A stretch of 27,642 bases of DNA, from contig DGHD01000031.1 in NCBI GenBank assembly GCA_002392505.1, positions 9,705-37,346 on the forward strand, in the 5' to 3' direction. The position numbers were made by a program, and so were the translations under genes. Positions 1 through 7,803 of this stretch are shown here, piece by piece. The stretch comes from Christensenella sp. UBA3857. Its GTDB lineage: Bacteria; Bacillota; Clostridia; Christensenellales; CAG-138. How positions within the stretch are numbered: position 1 is the first letter of the stretch; the number at the start of each line of letters is the position of its first letter. The notes beneath the pieces were generated by a model. That model made no database searches. It was not told the DNA's origin and saw nothing but the letters and a program-made list of their open reading frames with translations.

Positions 1-438
1 GGCGGCTACTGCCTGCCGAAGGACACGAAGCAGCTGCTTGCGAATTACGACGACGTGCCCGAAAGGCTTATTAACGCGATAGTGGAGAGCAACCGCACGC
101 GCAAGGATTTCATAGCGGAGCAGGTGCTTAAAGCGGCGGGCGGCTCCGGCGGTAAGACGGTCATAGGCGTGTACCGCCTTGCGATGAAGACCAACTCGGA
201 TAATTTCCGTCAGTCCTCCATACAGGGCGTAATGAGGCGCATTAAAGAAAAAGGCGCCTCCGCAGTCATATTCGAGCCGACGCTTGAGGACGGGAGCGAA
301 TTCTGCGGAAGCAGGGTAATGAACGATCTTGAAAAATTCAAGGAGACCTGCGGCCTGATCATTGCTAACCGTTACGACAGCGCGCTTGACGACGTAAAGT
401 TCAAGGTCTACACCCGCGACCTTTTCGGCAGGGATTGA
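1..438 (+). CDS. ugd: UDP-glucose 6-dehydrogenase, C-terminal part (5' end outside window)
   Basis: This enzyme oxidises UDP-glucose to UDP-glucuronate with two NAD+, feeding capsule or exopolysaccharide precursors in the cytoplasm. The reading frame is open from base 1. The first visible residues, [13 protein letters not shown], are the family's catalytic-cysteine motif, with the nucleophilic Cys as the fourth visible residue. The remaining 145 residues form the C-terminal UDP-binding domain, with [17 protein letters not shown] and a terminal YTRDLFGRD closely resembling streptococcal HasB/Ugd as I remember it. The N-terminal NAD-binding Rossmann domain lies outside the window. The gene ends at TGA and is followed within a few bases by a terminator shared with the convergent transporter gene. 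UDP-ManNAc dehydrogenase is a paralogous alternative, but the C-terminal sequence fits the glucose enzyme better. Confidence 0.93.
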   Translation, partial: GGYCLPKDTKQLLANYDDVPERLINAIVESNRTRKDFIAEQVLKAAGGSGGKTVIGVYRLAMKTNSDNFRQSSIQGVMRRIKEKGASAVIFEPTLEDGSEFCGSRVMNDLEKFKETCGLIIANRYDSALDDVKFKVYTRDLFGRD

Positions 439-443
439 GCATG

Positions 444-474
444 AAAAAAAAGCCCGATGCACCGGGCTTTTTTT
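444..474. terminator. Bidirectional intrinsic terminator between ugd and the Na/Pi symporter gene
   Basis: AGCCCG (451-456) and CGGGCT (463-468) pair around a six-base loop. An A8 run precedes the stem and a T7 run follows it, so the structure can end transcription on both strands. It sits exactly between two convergent stop codons. Confidence 0.85.
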
Positions 475-480
475 CGTTTA

Positions 481-2310
481 TCATTCCGCTTCGGCGGGAG
501 CGGGCTCCCGAACCTGCTTCGGCACGCCGAGCAGCGCAAAATAATGCTGATAGGCGCGGTTATAAGCGGCGTTGAACGATTCGTCCCCTCCGGAATGGAG
601 CTTTTCAAAGTAAAGATGCTCATGGTCGGCAAGCTCCGGATGGACGCGGACGACGGTCGCGGCGCCGACGTTGGAGCAAACGTCGCCGATGCGCTGGAAC
701 TCCACCATGAGCCCGGTAAACGTCGTATCGGCAAGCGTATTGCATTCGCCCGTGCTCATGCGCTTCAGATGGTTGCGGCGGAGCACTGCGATAAGATCTC
801 CGGCGACCTGGACGAGCGGCTCGATCCTTGCCGCGGCTTCGACGTCCCTCTTTGCGAAGGTCTGCTCCGTTTCGTCCAGTATATTGGTAAGCACGCTTTC
901 GAGGACCGCAAGCTCCGAGATCGCGGCGGCGGAAAGCGAAGTCTCGTTCTTTTTGAGCGTTTCCGCATGAGCGGCGATATTAACGGCGTGGTCGCCCAGT
1001 CTCTCGAATTCGGAGGTGATCTTGTAATACTGATTGAGTATCGCTATATGATTGTCTATCTGCAGATGCGGAAGGAAATCGACCATGTATTTGCTTATCT
1101 GGTCGGTCATATGGTCGATCTCATCCTCCTCCGCGAGGATCTGCTTATGCACTTCGGGATCGTATTCCTTCAGGAGCCCGAAGGATTTTTCTATATTTGC
1201 GCGGGAGGCGGTGAAAATCGCGAGCAGCGTTTTATAGCAGCTTTGAAGCGCGAGCGCGGGGGTGTTGAAGAAGACCGGATTGAGCGTGTCGGTCACAGGC
1301 TTATACTTGCTCTCCTTGGCGGGCTTGTCCTTCACGATGCGGAGGCTGAGCTTCTCGAACACGCCGAGCAGGGGAAGCAGCAGGAGCGCACAGCACAGAT
1401 TGAACACCGTGTTGGTGTTGGCGATTATGCTCGAATTGACGGGCGCGTTCCAGAGCCGGTCGAGCAGACCGAGCTTATGCACGATCACGACGCCCGCGAG
1501 CACGAGTATGCTCTTGGCGAGGTTGAACAGTATGTTCACTATGCCGACCCTGCGCGCTTCGGTCTTGGAGCCGATGGAAATGACTATGGCGGTGGTCACG
1601 CAGTCGCCGAGATAGACGCCGACTATAACGGAATAGATCGCCTTGAAGGTCAGCTGACCCGATGACGAGAACGCCTGCAGTATGCCGATGGTGGCTGACG
1701 AGCTCTGCAGCATGAAGGCGACGCCCGCGCCGGTGGCGTAGCCGAGGAGCGGGTTTTTGCCGAGTCCGGAGAAGAGCTTTTCGATTATGCCGGATTCATT
1801 AAGCGTATTAACGGCGCCGGTCATATTAAGAAGACCGGAGAACAGTATGCCGAAGCCGATCGCGATATTGCCGATGGAACGGGAATTTTTGATAACGCTC
1901 GTCATTATCAGAGCTATGCCGATAATGAGCGCGATGGGCGCGAGCGTGGAGGGCTGGAATATGCGGAGTATGTTCGAGGCAGATGAATCGATATCGAGCA
2001 GACGGATTATCTGACCGGTGACGGTCGTTCCGACGTTGGCGCCGACGATTATGCCGAGCGACTGATGCAGCGAAAGTATGCCGCCGGCAACGAGACCCGC
2101 GGTGATGACTATCGTAGCCGTCGACGACTGTATGAGCGCGGTGACGAGCAAGCCGAGGATGAACGCCTTGAACGGGTTGTTCGTGACCTTGCTCATGGCT
2201 TTTTTCAGCGTGCCCGAAGAATTCTCTTTTAATGAGTCGCCCATCAGGCGCATGCCGTAAAGGAACATGGCAAGCCCGCCGAGAAGCGAGATCACGTTAA
2301 AAAAATCCAT
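481..2310 (-). CDS. Na/Pi cotransporter family protein with C-terminal PhoU-like domain
   Basis: This is a predicted sodium-dependent phosphate symporter of the inner membrane (Na_Pi_cotrans family, NptA/YjbB-like). The 609-residue product begins MDFFNVISLLGGLAMFLYGM. It has the family's two inverted repeats, each with a QSS signature (ALIQSSTATIV near residue 60 and FMLQSSSATIG near 200), surrounded by hydrophobic helices up to about residue 320. The last 250 or so residues are soluble and helical, with HMTDQISKYM, FERLGDHAVNIAAHAE and EFQRIGDVCSNVG, which are typical PhoU-repeat motifs and suggest coupling of transport to phosphate status. The start is supported by AGGGGAT about 6 bases upstream. 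It is transcribed divergently from the STAS fusion gene. Transport direction and substrate are inferred from the family. Confidence 0.92.
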   Translation of the reverse strand: MDFFNVISLLGGLAMFLYGMRLMGDSLKENSSGTLKKAMSKVTNNPFKAFILGLLVTALIQSSTATIVITAGLVAGGILSLHQSLGIIVGANVGTTVTGQIIRLLDIDSSASNILRIFQPSTLAPIALIIGIALIMTSVIKNSRSIGNIAIGFGILFSGLLNMTGAVNTLNESGIIEKLFSGLGKNPLLGYATGAGVAFMLQSSSATIGILQAFSSSGQLTFKAIYSVIVGVYLGDCVTTAIVISIGSKTEARRVGIVNILFNLAKSILVLAGVVIVHKLGLLDRLWNAPVNSSIIANTNTVFNLCCALLLLPLLGVFEKLSLRIVKDKPAKESKYKPVTDTLNPVFFNTPALALQSCYKTLLAIFTASRANIEKSFGLLKEYDPEVHKQILAEEDEIDHMTDQISKYMVDFLPHLQIDNHIAILNQYYKITSEFERLGDHAVNIAAHAETLKKNETSLSAAAISELAVLESVLTNILDETEQTFAKRDVEAAARIEPLVQVAGDLIAVLRRNHLKRMSTGECNTLADTTFTGLMVEFQRIGDVCSNVGAATVVRVHPELADHEHLYFEKLHSGGDESFNAAYNRAYQHYFALLGVPKQVREPAPAEAE

Positions 2311-2356
2311 GATCGATCCCCTGAATGTGATGATAGCGTTTGGATTGACTCAAAAA

Positions 2357-2386
2357 ATGATACCATAATAACGCTCGTTCAGTCAA
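2357..2386 (-). promoter_or_regulatory. Sigma-A promoter for the Na/Pi symporter gene
   Basis: On the minus strand TTGACT (2381-2386) is followed after 18 bp by TATCAT (2357-2362). A TGG just before the -10 gives it extended -10 character. It lies about 47 bp upstream of the symporter start. Confidence 0.6.
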
Positions 2387-2449
2387 GGATTTCATATTAT
2401 TCTTCACATAAAAGACATAATCCCGCGCATCCTTCAAGCAAGGCTCATA

Positions 2450-2478
2450 TTGCACAAATCCCCGTTATTTGATATAAT
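2450..2478 (+). promoter_or_regulatory. Sigma-A promoter for the STAS-kinase-HATPase gene
   Basis: TTGCAC (2450-2455), a 17-bp spacer and a perfect TATAAT (2473-2478) lie 32 bp upstream of the ATG. An AGGAGG ribosome site is at 2500-2505. Confidence 0.75.
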
Positions 2479-2510
2479 GATCGTTAACAAAGAACAGGCA
2501 GGAGGATCCT

Positions 2511-4085
2511 ATGAAAAGCACCACCGCAGTCACCCTTCCCCTTTCCGGGAGAATAGATTCCAACAACGCGCAGGCTGAGGAAGCGAAGCTCCGCTCCGGG
2601 CTTGAGGGAAAGGGATCCGCCGCCGTGATACTCGACGCCGCGAAGCTCGAGTACATTTCCAGCGCCGGCTTGAGGATCCTGCTTCGTCTTAAAAAGGATC
2701 ATCCCGATCTCACGATCGAAAACGTCAGCTCCGAGGTGTATGAGATCCTCGACATGACCGGCTTTACCGAAATGATGAACGTTGAAAAGGCATACCGCAC
2801 GATCTCGGTGGAAGGCTGCGAGGAGGTCGGCCGCGGCGCGAACGGCACGGTCTACCGCATAGACAACGACAACGTGGTGAAGGTCTACAACGATCCCGAG
2901 GCGCTTGAAGACATCCGGAACGAGCGCGAGATGGCGAAGCTTGCCCTTATACTCGGGATACCCACCGCCATATCCTACGATATTGTAAAGGTCGGCGACA
3001 GCTACGGCTCCGTGTTCGAGCTTCTGAACGCGCGTTCATTCTCGAAGATACTCGCGACCGAGCCGGATAGATTCGACTGGTGCGTGAAGGAGTTCTCGGG
3101 GCTTTTGAAGAAGCTCCATGCTACCGTCGTTCCCGAGGGGAAGCTCCCGTCGATAAAGAAGACCGCGATGAAATGGGCGGAGTTCATGAGGGATTATCTT
3201 CCCGAAGCCGATCACAAGAAGCTGATGGATCTGTTCGGATCCGTTCCCGAGAACCTGCACATGGTGCATGGAGATTATCACACCAAGAACGTCATGCTTC
3301 AAAACGACGAAGTGCTGCTCATAGACATGGACACGCTCTCCGTCGGCGATCCGATATTCGAGCTTTCGGCGATCTACAATGCGTTTGTCGGTTTCCACGA
3401 ATACGATCACGAAGGGATCAAGGCATTCCAGGGATTTGATTTCGAGACCGCGAATCGTTTCTTCTACGCGGTGCTCTCGGACTATCTTGGGACGAGCTCA
3501 AAAACAAAGCAGACGGAAGTCGTCAACAAAGCGCGTCTGATCAGCTACACGCGCCTTATAAGCCGCTCGATAAGGCACGGCGGGCTCGGGAGTGAAAAGG
3601 GCCGCGCCGAGATCGCTCTCTGGAAGGGCGAGCTTACGGAGCTTCTGCACAATATCGACGAGCTGACGTTTTCAAAGGATGAGCTTATAATCCCCGCCGA
3701 GCGAAAGAACCTTGACGAGGTGCTTTCGTTCATCGACGAGCATATCGGGCTTCTTGCCCCGTCCGAGAGGGCGAGGATGCAGCTCGCCGTCGCCGCAGAG
3801 GAGATATTCGTGAATATCTCCGATTATGCCTATACACCGTTCAAGGGCGACGCGAAGGTCAGGATCACCGCCAGCGAAGAAGAACGGGCGGTGACGGTCG
3901 CTTTCGAGGACGGCGGGATGCCTTACGATCCGCTTAAGAGACAGGATCCCGATATTTCGCTCCCCGCCGAAGAAAGGACGCCCGGCGGGCTGGGGATATT
4001 CCTCGCCAAGAAGCTTACCGACGAGCTGAGCTACGAATACAGGGAAGGCAAAAACATTCTTAAATTCAAGAAAAATCTTTCATGA
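2511..4085 (+). CDS. Three-domain STAS / APH-like kinase / HATPase fusion protein
   Basis: This 524-residue soluble protein joins three modules that are usually separate. Residues 1-98 form a STAS (anti-anti-sigma) domain with YISSAGLRILL at 48-58, where S50/S51 lie in the region of the phosphorylatable serine of SpoIIAA/RsbV. Residues 100-385 form an aminoglycoside-phosphotransferase-like kinase fold (TIGR02172-like, from memory): G-loop GRGANGTVYRI at 107-117, K124, E140, HGDYHTKN at 253-260 and the metal-binding IDMD at 271-274. Residues 388-524 form a SpoIIAB/RsbW-type HATPase: N-box EEIFVNISDYAY at 430-441, FEDGG at 465-469 and TPGGLGIFLAKK at 490-501. All catalytic motifs look intact. 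It probably acts in a partner-switching pathway controlling a sigma factor or other target. The kinase substrate is unknown. AGGAGG lies 5 bases before the start. Confidence 0.85.
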   Translation: MKSTTAVTLPLSGRIDSNNAQAEEAKLRSGLEGKGSAAVILDAAKLEYISSAGLRILLRLKKDHPDLTIENVSSEVYEILDMTGFTEMMNVEKAYRTISVEGCEEVGRGANGTVYRIDNDNVVKVYNDPEALEDIRNEREMAKLALILGIPTAISYDIVKVGDSYGSVFELLNARSFSKILATEPDRFDWCVKEFSGLLKKLHATVVPEGKLPSIKKTAMKWAEFMRDYLPEADHKKLMDLFGSVPENLHMVHGDYHTKNVMLQNDEVLLIDMDTLSVGDPIFELSAIYNAFVGFHEYDHEGIKAFQGFDFETANRFFYAVLSDYLGTSSKTKQTEVVNKARLISYTRLISRSIRHGGLGSEKGRAEIALWKGELTELLHNIDELTFSKDELIIPAERKNLDEVLSFIDEHIGLLAPSERARMQLAVAAEEIFVNISDYAYTPFKGDAKVRITASEEERAVTVAFEDGGMPYDPLKRQDPDISLPAEERTPGGLGIFLAKKLTDELSYEYREGKNILKFKKNLS

Positions 4086-4100
4086 CTGTGCTTTTCTCAA

Positions 4101-5318
4101 ATGATACGGTTCGACACGCGCGATAAAAAGCCCAAGCTTTACGGGCTTGCGGTAATAACGGCGGCATTCGCCGTTTTGATAACGCTCGCCGCGCTTTTAG
4201 GCGGAGAAAAAGCCGCCGTCCCCTGCGAGGCAGCCGTAATAGCGTATCTTATCCTCGCCGAGGCGGCTCTTATCAACGCGTTCGTCGGGCAGCTCAAATA
4301 CAACCCGTATTCTTACAACACCATCTACTATATCGGCTTTGCCTTGTTCGTCCTTTCGCTGATCGCAACGAACGCCTTCCTGCTGATAAGGATGATCAGG
4401 GAGCCGCTCTTTCGGCAGGCGGAGCAGATACTCTGCGTTTTCCTTAATTCGGCAAAGGTGTATATGCTGGTTTCCGCGCCGTTCATACTGGTATTCTCCG
4501 CCGCGCTCTTCATTTCGAACGTCTCCCTGCTCGTTCACGAGCGCAAACGCTTCGCAAACGTGCTGGGGATAATACTCGCCGTACTTCTTGCAGCGGGTGA
4601 ATCGGTGTTCTTCTTCTACGATATGTACGCGAACGGCAGTACGATACATGTCATGATCCACGATCTTTTCGGAAACCTGTTCGCCGCGGTGTACCTTTAC
4701 TTCGAGTGCATGCTGATCGGCGCGATAATCGCAAACATTATCGTCGTCAGATACGAGCCGGAAAAGGACAAGGATTACCTGATAATACTCGGCTGCGGGC
4801 TTAAGAAGGACGGTTCCCCCACTCCCCTTCTTAAAGGGCGGGTCGACCGCGCGATCGAGTTTTACGAAAAGCAGAAGACCGAGACCGGAAAGCCGCTCTG
4901 TTTTGTGACCTCCGGCGGGCAGGGTCCCGACGAAGCCGTTTCGGAAAGCCTCGCCATGAAGCGATATCTTATGGAGCGCGGGATCCCGGAGGAAATGATA
5001 ATCGAGGAGGATGCCTCCCGCGATACCTTTGAGAATATGAGATTCTCAAAGGAAAAGATCCTTGAGCGCCGCCCGGATGCGAAAGTCGCATTCTCCACCA
5101 CCAATTACCACGTGTTCAGGAGCGGGATATTCGCCCGGCGCGTAAAGATGCGCGCGGTGGGTATCGGCGCAAAGACCAAATGGTATTTCTGGCCCAACGC
5201 CGCCGTCCGCGAATTCATCGGGCTTTTGACGAATCACCGTACAAAGCAGGCGATAGTGCTCGGCAGTATGATAGCCGCTTACGTGAGCATGACGTTGATC
5301 GCTTATCTAAAGCGCTGA
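4101..5318 (+). CDS. Membrane protein with DUF218 (YdcF/ElyC/SanA-type) domain
   Basis: The 405-residue product has about six hydrophobic segments over residues 12-215. A DUF218 domain follows from about 223 to 370 and starts YLIILGCGLKKDGSPTPLLKGRVDRAI, with TSGGQGPDE, E(D)ASRDTFENMRFSKE and STTNYHVFRSGIFARR, the conserved motifs of the YdcF/SanA fold. A last hydrophobic helix lies near the C-terminus. SanA and ElyC proteins are linked to envelope integrity and peptidoglycan precursor metabolism, but the biochemical role of this membrane-rich form is not established. The gene begins 15 bp after the upstream stop and shows no clear Shine-Dalgarno site, so it may be translated by coupling. The DUF218 assignment is firm; the function is not. 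Confidence 0.82.
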   Translation: MIRFDTRDKKPKLYGLAVITAAFAVLITLAALLGGEKAAVPCEAAVIAYLILAEAALINAFVGQLKYNPYSYNTIYYIGFALFVLSLIATNAFLLIRMIREPLFRQAEQILCVFLNSAKVYMLVSAPFILVFSAALFISNVSLLVHERKRFANVLGIILAVLLAAGESVFFFYDMYANGSTIHVMIHDLFGNLFAAVYLYFECMLIGAIIANIIVVRYEPEKDKDYLIILGCGLKKDGSPTPLLKGRVDRAIEFYEKQKTETGKPLCFVTSGGQGPDEAVSESLAMKRYLMERGIPEEMIIEEDASRDTFENMRFSKEKILERRPDAKVAFSTTNYHVFRSGIFARRVKMRAVGIGAKTKWYFWPNAAVREFIGLLTNHRTKQAIVLGSMIAAYVSMTLIAYLKR

Positions 5319-5357
5319 GGCGCAGCCTTCCATCCGAGACCGAAAAGGGAGATTTTT

Positions 5358-6344
5358 ATGCGAGAGATACCGATAACCGACCTGATGCCCGTCAGGATAG
5401 GACAGATCGAAAACGAAAAAGCCGGCACCGGCTGCACGGTATTCCTTTGCGAAAGGGGTATGCGCGCCGGACTCGACGTGCGCGGCGGCGGTCCCGCATC
5501 AAGGGAAACGCAGCTTTTGAACCCGCTCATGGCGGCAAATGAGATACACGCGATAGTCCTTGCGGGCGGGAGCGCGTTCGGCCTCGGGGCAGCGAACGGA
5601 GTGATGCGCCTTCTTGAGGAGCGCGGCTTCGGCTACGACGTGGGCGTGACGAAGGTGCCCCTCGTAGTGCAGTCGGATCTTTTCGATCTGACCGTCGGCG
5701 ACCCATTCACAAGACCCGATGAAGAAATGGGTTACGCCGCGGCGAAGCTCGCCATGGACGCGCCCAATTACCGCGACGGCAATTTCGGCGCGGGCTGCGG
5801 AGCGACCGTCGGCAAGATAGCGGGGATGGACACCTGCATGAAGACCGGCATGGGAAGCTTTGCCGTTGAGATAGGCGAGCTGAAGATTGGCGCGGTCGTC
5901 GCGCTGAACGCGCTGGGCGACATATTCGATTGGAAGACCGGCAGGCAGATCGCCGGGCTGCTTTCGGAGGACAGGACCTCCTTTAGGAGCTCGCCGGAGG
6001 TGATAAGCTCGAACATAACGAGGGTCAAGAACCGCTTTGTCGGCAATACGACGCTCTGCGTGATATTGACCAACGCATATTTCGAGAAGACCGCTCTCTG
6101 CAAGATCGCCGGCATGGGGCACGACGGTTACGCGCGTTCGATCCGCCCGGTGCACACTTCACTTGACGGCGACAGCATTTACGCCGTTTCCGCAGGCAGC
6201 GTCGAGGCGGATCAGGAAACGGTCGGCACGCTTGCGGCGGAGGTCGTGAGCGAAGCAATAGTCCGCGCCGTCACGAGCGCCGAAAGCGCATACGGCTTCC
6301 CCGCGGCGCGTGATATTCCCCCGAAAGGAGCAGATGATCGATGA
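5358..6344 (+). CDS. P1 family (DmpA/S58-type) autoprocessing peptidase
   Basis: This is an Ntn-type aminopeptidase homologue of the DmpA/BapA/NylC group, which cleave themselves into alpha and beta chains and release N-terminal L-, D- or beta-amino acids. Family hallmarks are AIVLAGGSAFGLGAANGVM near residues 65-83, GNFGAGCGATVGK at 141-153, GAVVALNALGD at 178-188 and NTTLCVILTNA at 230-240. By comparison with DmpA (Gly-Ser) and NylC (Asn-Thr), the predicted autocleavage is between N230 and T231, with T231 the nucleophile. This gives chains of about 230 and 98 residues. AAGGGAG precedes the start. The stop overlaps the next gene's start (ATGA), so it is translationally coupled to a D-Ala-D-Ala dipeptidase, suggesting a shared role in peptide or cell-wall fragment turnover. 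Substrate is not determined. Confidence 0.88.
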   Translation: MREIPITDLMPVRIGQIENEKAGTGCTVFLCERGMRAGLDVRGGGPASRETQLLNPLMAANEIHAIVLAGGSAFGLGAANGVMRLLEERGFGYDVGVTKVPLVVQSDLFDLTVGDPFTRPDEEMGYAAAKLAMDAPNYRDGNFGAGCGATVGKIAGMDTCMKTGMGSFAVEIGELKIGAVVALNALGDIFDWKTGRQIAGLLSEDRTSFRSSPEVISSNITRVKNRFVGNTTLCVILTNAYFEKTALCKIAGMGHDGYARSIRPVHTSLDGDSIYAVSAGSVEADQETVGTLAAEVVSEAIVRAVTSAESAYGFPAARDIPPKGADDR

Positions 6345-6997
6345 GCTCGCATTACACGAAGGCCGTCATGGATCCCTCCGGATTCGTGCTTTTATCGGAT
6401 CAGATCCCCCAGATAATACAGGAGATCCGGTATTTTTCGACCTATAATTTCATAGGCGACCGCATAGACGGCTATGAGGAGCCCTGCGCCGTGCTTACCA
6501 GGGAGGCGGCGCGCGCGCTCAAGTCGGTCAGCAACGAGATGATCGTGCGCGGATTCAGGCTCAAGGTGTTTGACGCCTACCGCCCCGCATGCGCGGTAAA
6601 GCATTTCGTGCTCTGGGGGATCGAGGATCAGGATATCAGGATGAAGCCCTACTTCTATCCCGGGCTCGAAAAGCAGGAGCTCTTTGCCAAGGGCTATATT
6701 GCCAAGCTCTCGAGCCATTCCCGCGGGAGCACGGTCGACCTCACGCTCCTTGACATGAAGACCGGGAAAGAGGTCGACATGGGCAGCCCGTTCGACTTTT
6801 TCGGCGAGATATCGCATCCCGACTGCAGGAGCGTAACGGAGGAGCAGTACGCGAACCGCATGATGCTCCAAAAGGTGATGGTGCGCAACGGCTTTAAGCC
6901 CCTGGACTGCGAATGGTGGCATTTCACGCTTGAGGGCGAGCCCTATCCCGATACCTATTTCGAATTCCCCGTATCGTCCGAATATTTAAGAAAATAA
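6341..6997 (+). CDS. D-alanyl-D-alanine dipeptidase (VanX/DdpX family, M15D)
   Basis: This zinc dipeptidase hydrolyses D-Ala-D-Ala or similar dipeptides. The 218-residue protein keeps the M15D catalytic set: VFDAYRP at 76-82 (transition-state Arg81), SSHSRGSTVDLTL at 124-136 (zinc ligands H126 and D133) and EWWHF at 191-195 (catalytic E191, zinc ligand H194). Length fits VanX/DdpX (about 200-220). No signal peptide is visible, so it is probably cytoplasmic, as for VanX. It overlaps the upstream P1 peptidase by four bases (ATGA) with a GGAG site just upstream. No vanH/vanA genes or van regulators are adjacent. A role in scavenging muropeptide D-Ala-D-Ala is therefore more likely than glycopeptide resistance; this is inference. 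Confidence 0.9.
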   Translation: MSSHYTKAVMDPSGFVLLSDQIPQIIQEIRYFSTYNFIGDRIDGYEEPCAVLTREAARALKSVSNEMIVRGFRLKVFDAYRPACAVKHFVLWGIEDQDIRMKPYFYPGLEKQELFAKGYIAKLSSHSRGSTVDLTLLDMKTGKEVDMGSPFDFFGEISHPDCRSVTEEQYANRMMLQKVMVRNGFKPLDCEWWHFTLEGEPYPDTYFEFPVSSEYLRK

Positions 6998-7006
6998 AAA
7001 ACAACA

Positions 7007-7040
7007 GCCCGGGAACGGCCTCGATCCCGGGCGTTTTTTT
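7007..7040. terminator. Intrinsic terminator after the dipeptidase gene, probably bidirectional
   Basis: GCCCGGGA (7007-7014) and TCCCGGGC (7025-7032) form an 8-bp stem, followed by a T7 run (7034-7040). On the minus strand the stem is followed by TGTTGTTTTTTA, so it may also end the convergent ABC operon. Confidence 0.88.
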
Positions 7041-7049
7041 GAATGCTGC

Positions 7050-7097
7050 GGGCAATCTCCCGTGCGGATCTCATCCGCCCCGCGGGATGCCCTTTTT
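7050..7097 (+). terminator. Second, branched hairpin followed by T5
   Basis: Three nested pairings can form in order: GGGCA (7050-7054) with TGCCC (7088-7092), CCCG (7059-7062) with CGGG (7083-7086), and GCGGAT (7064-7069) with ATCCGC (7073-7078). T5 follows at 7093-7097. It lies between the first terminator and the convergent ABC ATPase stop and is probably a back-up terminator or 3'-end stabiliser. Confidence 0.5.
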
Positions 7098-7102
7098 ACT
7101 GC

Positions 7103-7777
7103 TTATTCCGTCACCACACCGTCGGAAATGCGGATGATGCGGTCGGCATAGTTCGCCATGCCCTGGTCGTGAGTGACCATTACGATAGTGCGGCGGTATT
7201 CCTCCGAGCAGAAGCGTAAAAGCTCCGCGACCTTTTTGGAGTTCTCCGCGTCGAGGTTGCCGGTCGGCTCGTCCGCAAGTATGACCGCCGGCTCCGTGGC
7301 GAGGGCGCGAGCGATGCTGGTGCGCTGCTGCTCGCCGCCCGACATCTCGTGCGGGAACTTGTCGCGGCAGTGGAGTATGCCGAGGTCTTCCATCAGCTTT
7401 TCGACTGCGGCCTTATCCTCCGTGCGCCCGTCCAGATGGATCGGGAACACGATGTTCTCATACGCCGTGTACTCCGGGAACAGGTTGTAATCCTGGTAGA
7501 TGAAGCCGATGCGCCTCCTGCGGAAGCGGGCAAGCTCCGCGTCCTTTAAGCCCGAAACCTTCTCGCCCTCGATATAGAGCTCGCCCGTATCGGATACGTC
7601 GAGCGTGGCGAGTATCCTCAAAAGAGTCGATTTTCCCGAGCCTGATCTGCCGATTATCGCCACGAATTCACCCTCGGTGAACGCAAGGTCGGTCTCCTTC
7701 AGGGCGTATACGGACACCTCGCCCTTGTACGTGCGGCTTATGCCCTTTGCTTCCAATACGTATTTTGCGGTTTCCAT
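7103..7777 (-). CDS. ABC transporter ATP-binding protein (MacB/LolD/FtsE-like)
   Basis: This 224-residue cytoplasmic ATPase powers the adjacent FtsX-type permease. Visible motifs are Walker A GRSGSGKS (43-50), Q-loop FIYQDYN (Q95), signature MSGGEQQR (145-152), Walker [13 protein letters not shown] (165-176) and switch H203 in VTHD. The EPTGNLD sequence is characteristic of the MacB/LolD/BceA-type clade. It starts 26 bp after the permease stop, with AAAGGAAG as ribosome site. It is the last gene of the regulator-kinase-permease-ATPase run. Such modules export or sense antimicrobial peptides or lipids; the substrate cannot be read from the sequence. Confidence 0.92.
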   Translation of the reverse strand: METAKYVLEAKGISRTYKGEVSVYALKETDLAFTEGEFVAIIGRSGSGKSTLLRILATLDVSDTGELYIEGEKVSGLKDAELARFRRRRIGFIYQDYNLFPEYTAYENIVFPIHLDGRTEDKAAVEKLMEDLGILHCRDKFPHEMSGGEQQRTSIARALATEPAVILADEPTGNLDAENSKKVAELLRFCSEEYRRTIVMVTHDQGMANYADRIIRISDGVVTE

Positions 7778-7803
7778 ATCTTCGCTTCCTTTCTTTTTAT
7801 CGG

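Noticed and set aside
457..1665. 402-codon + strand ORF opposite the Na/Pi symporter gene
   Set aside because: The minus-strand frame has clear symporter and PhoU motifs and its own promoter. This ORF is an antisense shadow typical of GC-rich DNA.
5883..5909. P1 peptidase seemed to have lysine (K176) at the nucleophile position
   Set aside because: This came from aligning the wrong strand of the fold (GAVVALNALGD). The true site is NTTLCVILTNA, where N230/T231 match the DmpA and NylC cleavage sites, so the enzyme looks intact.
6341..6997. Vancomycin resistance (vanX) locus
   Set aside because: No vanH, vanA/B ligase or linked VanR/S pair is adjacent. The two-component system nearby belongs to an ABC exporter on the other strand.
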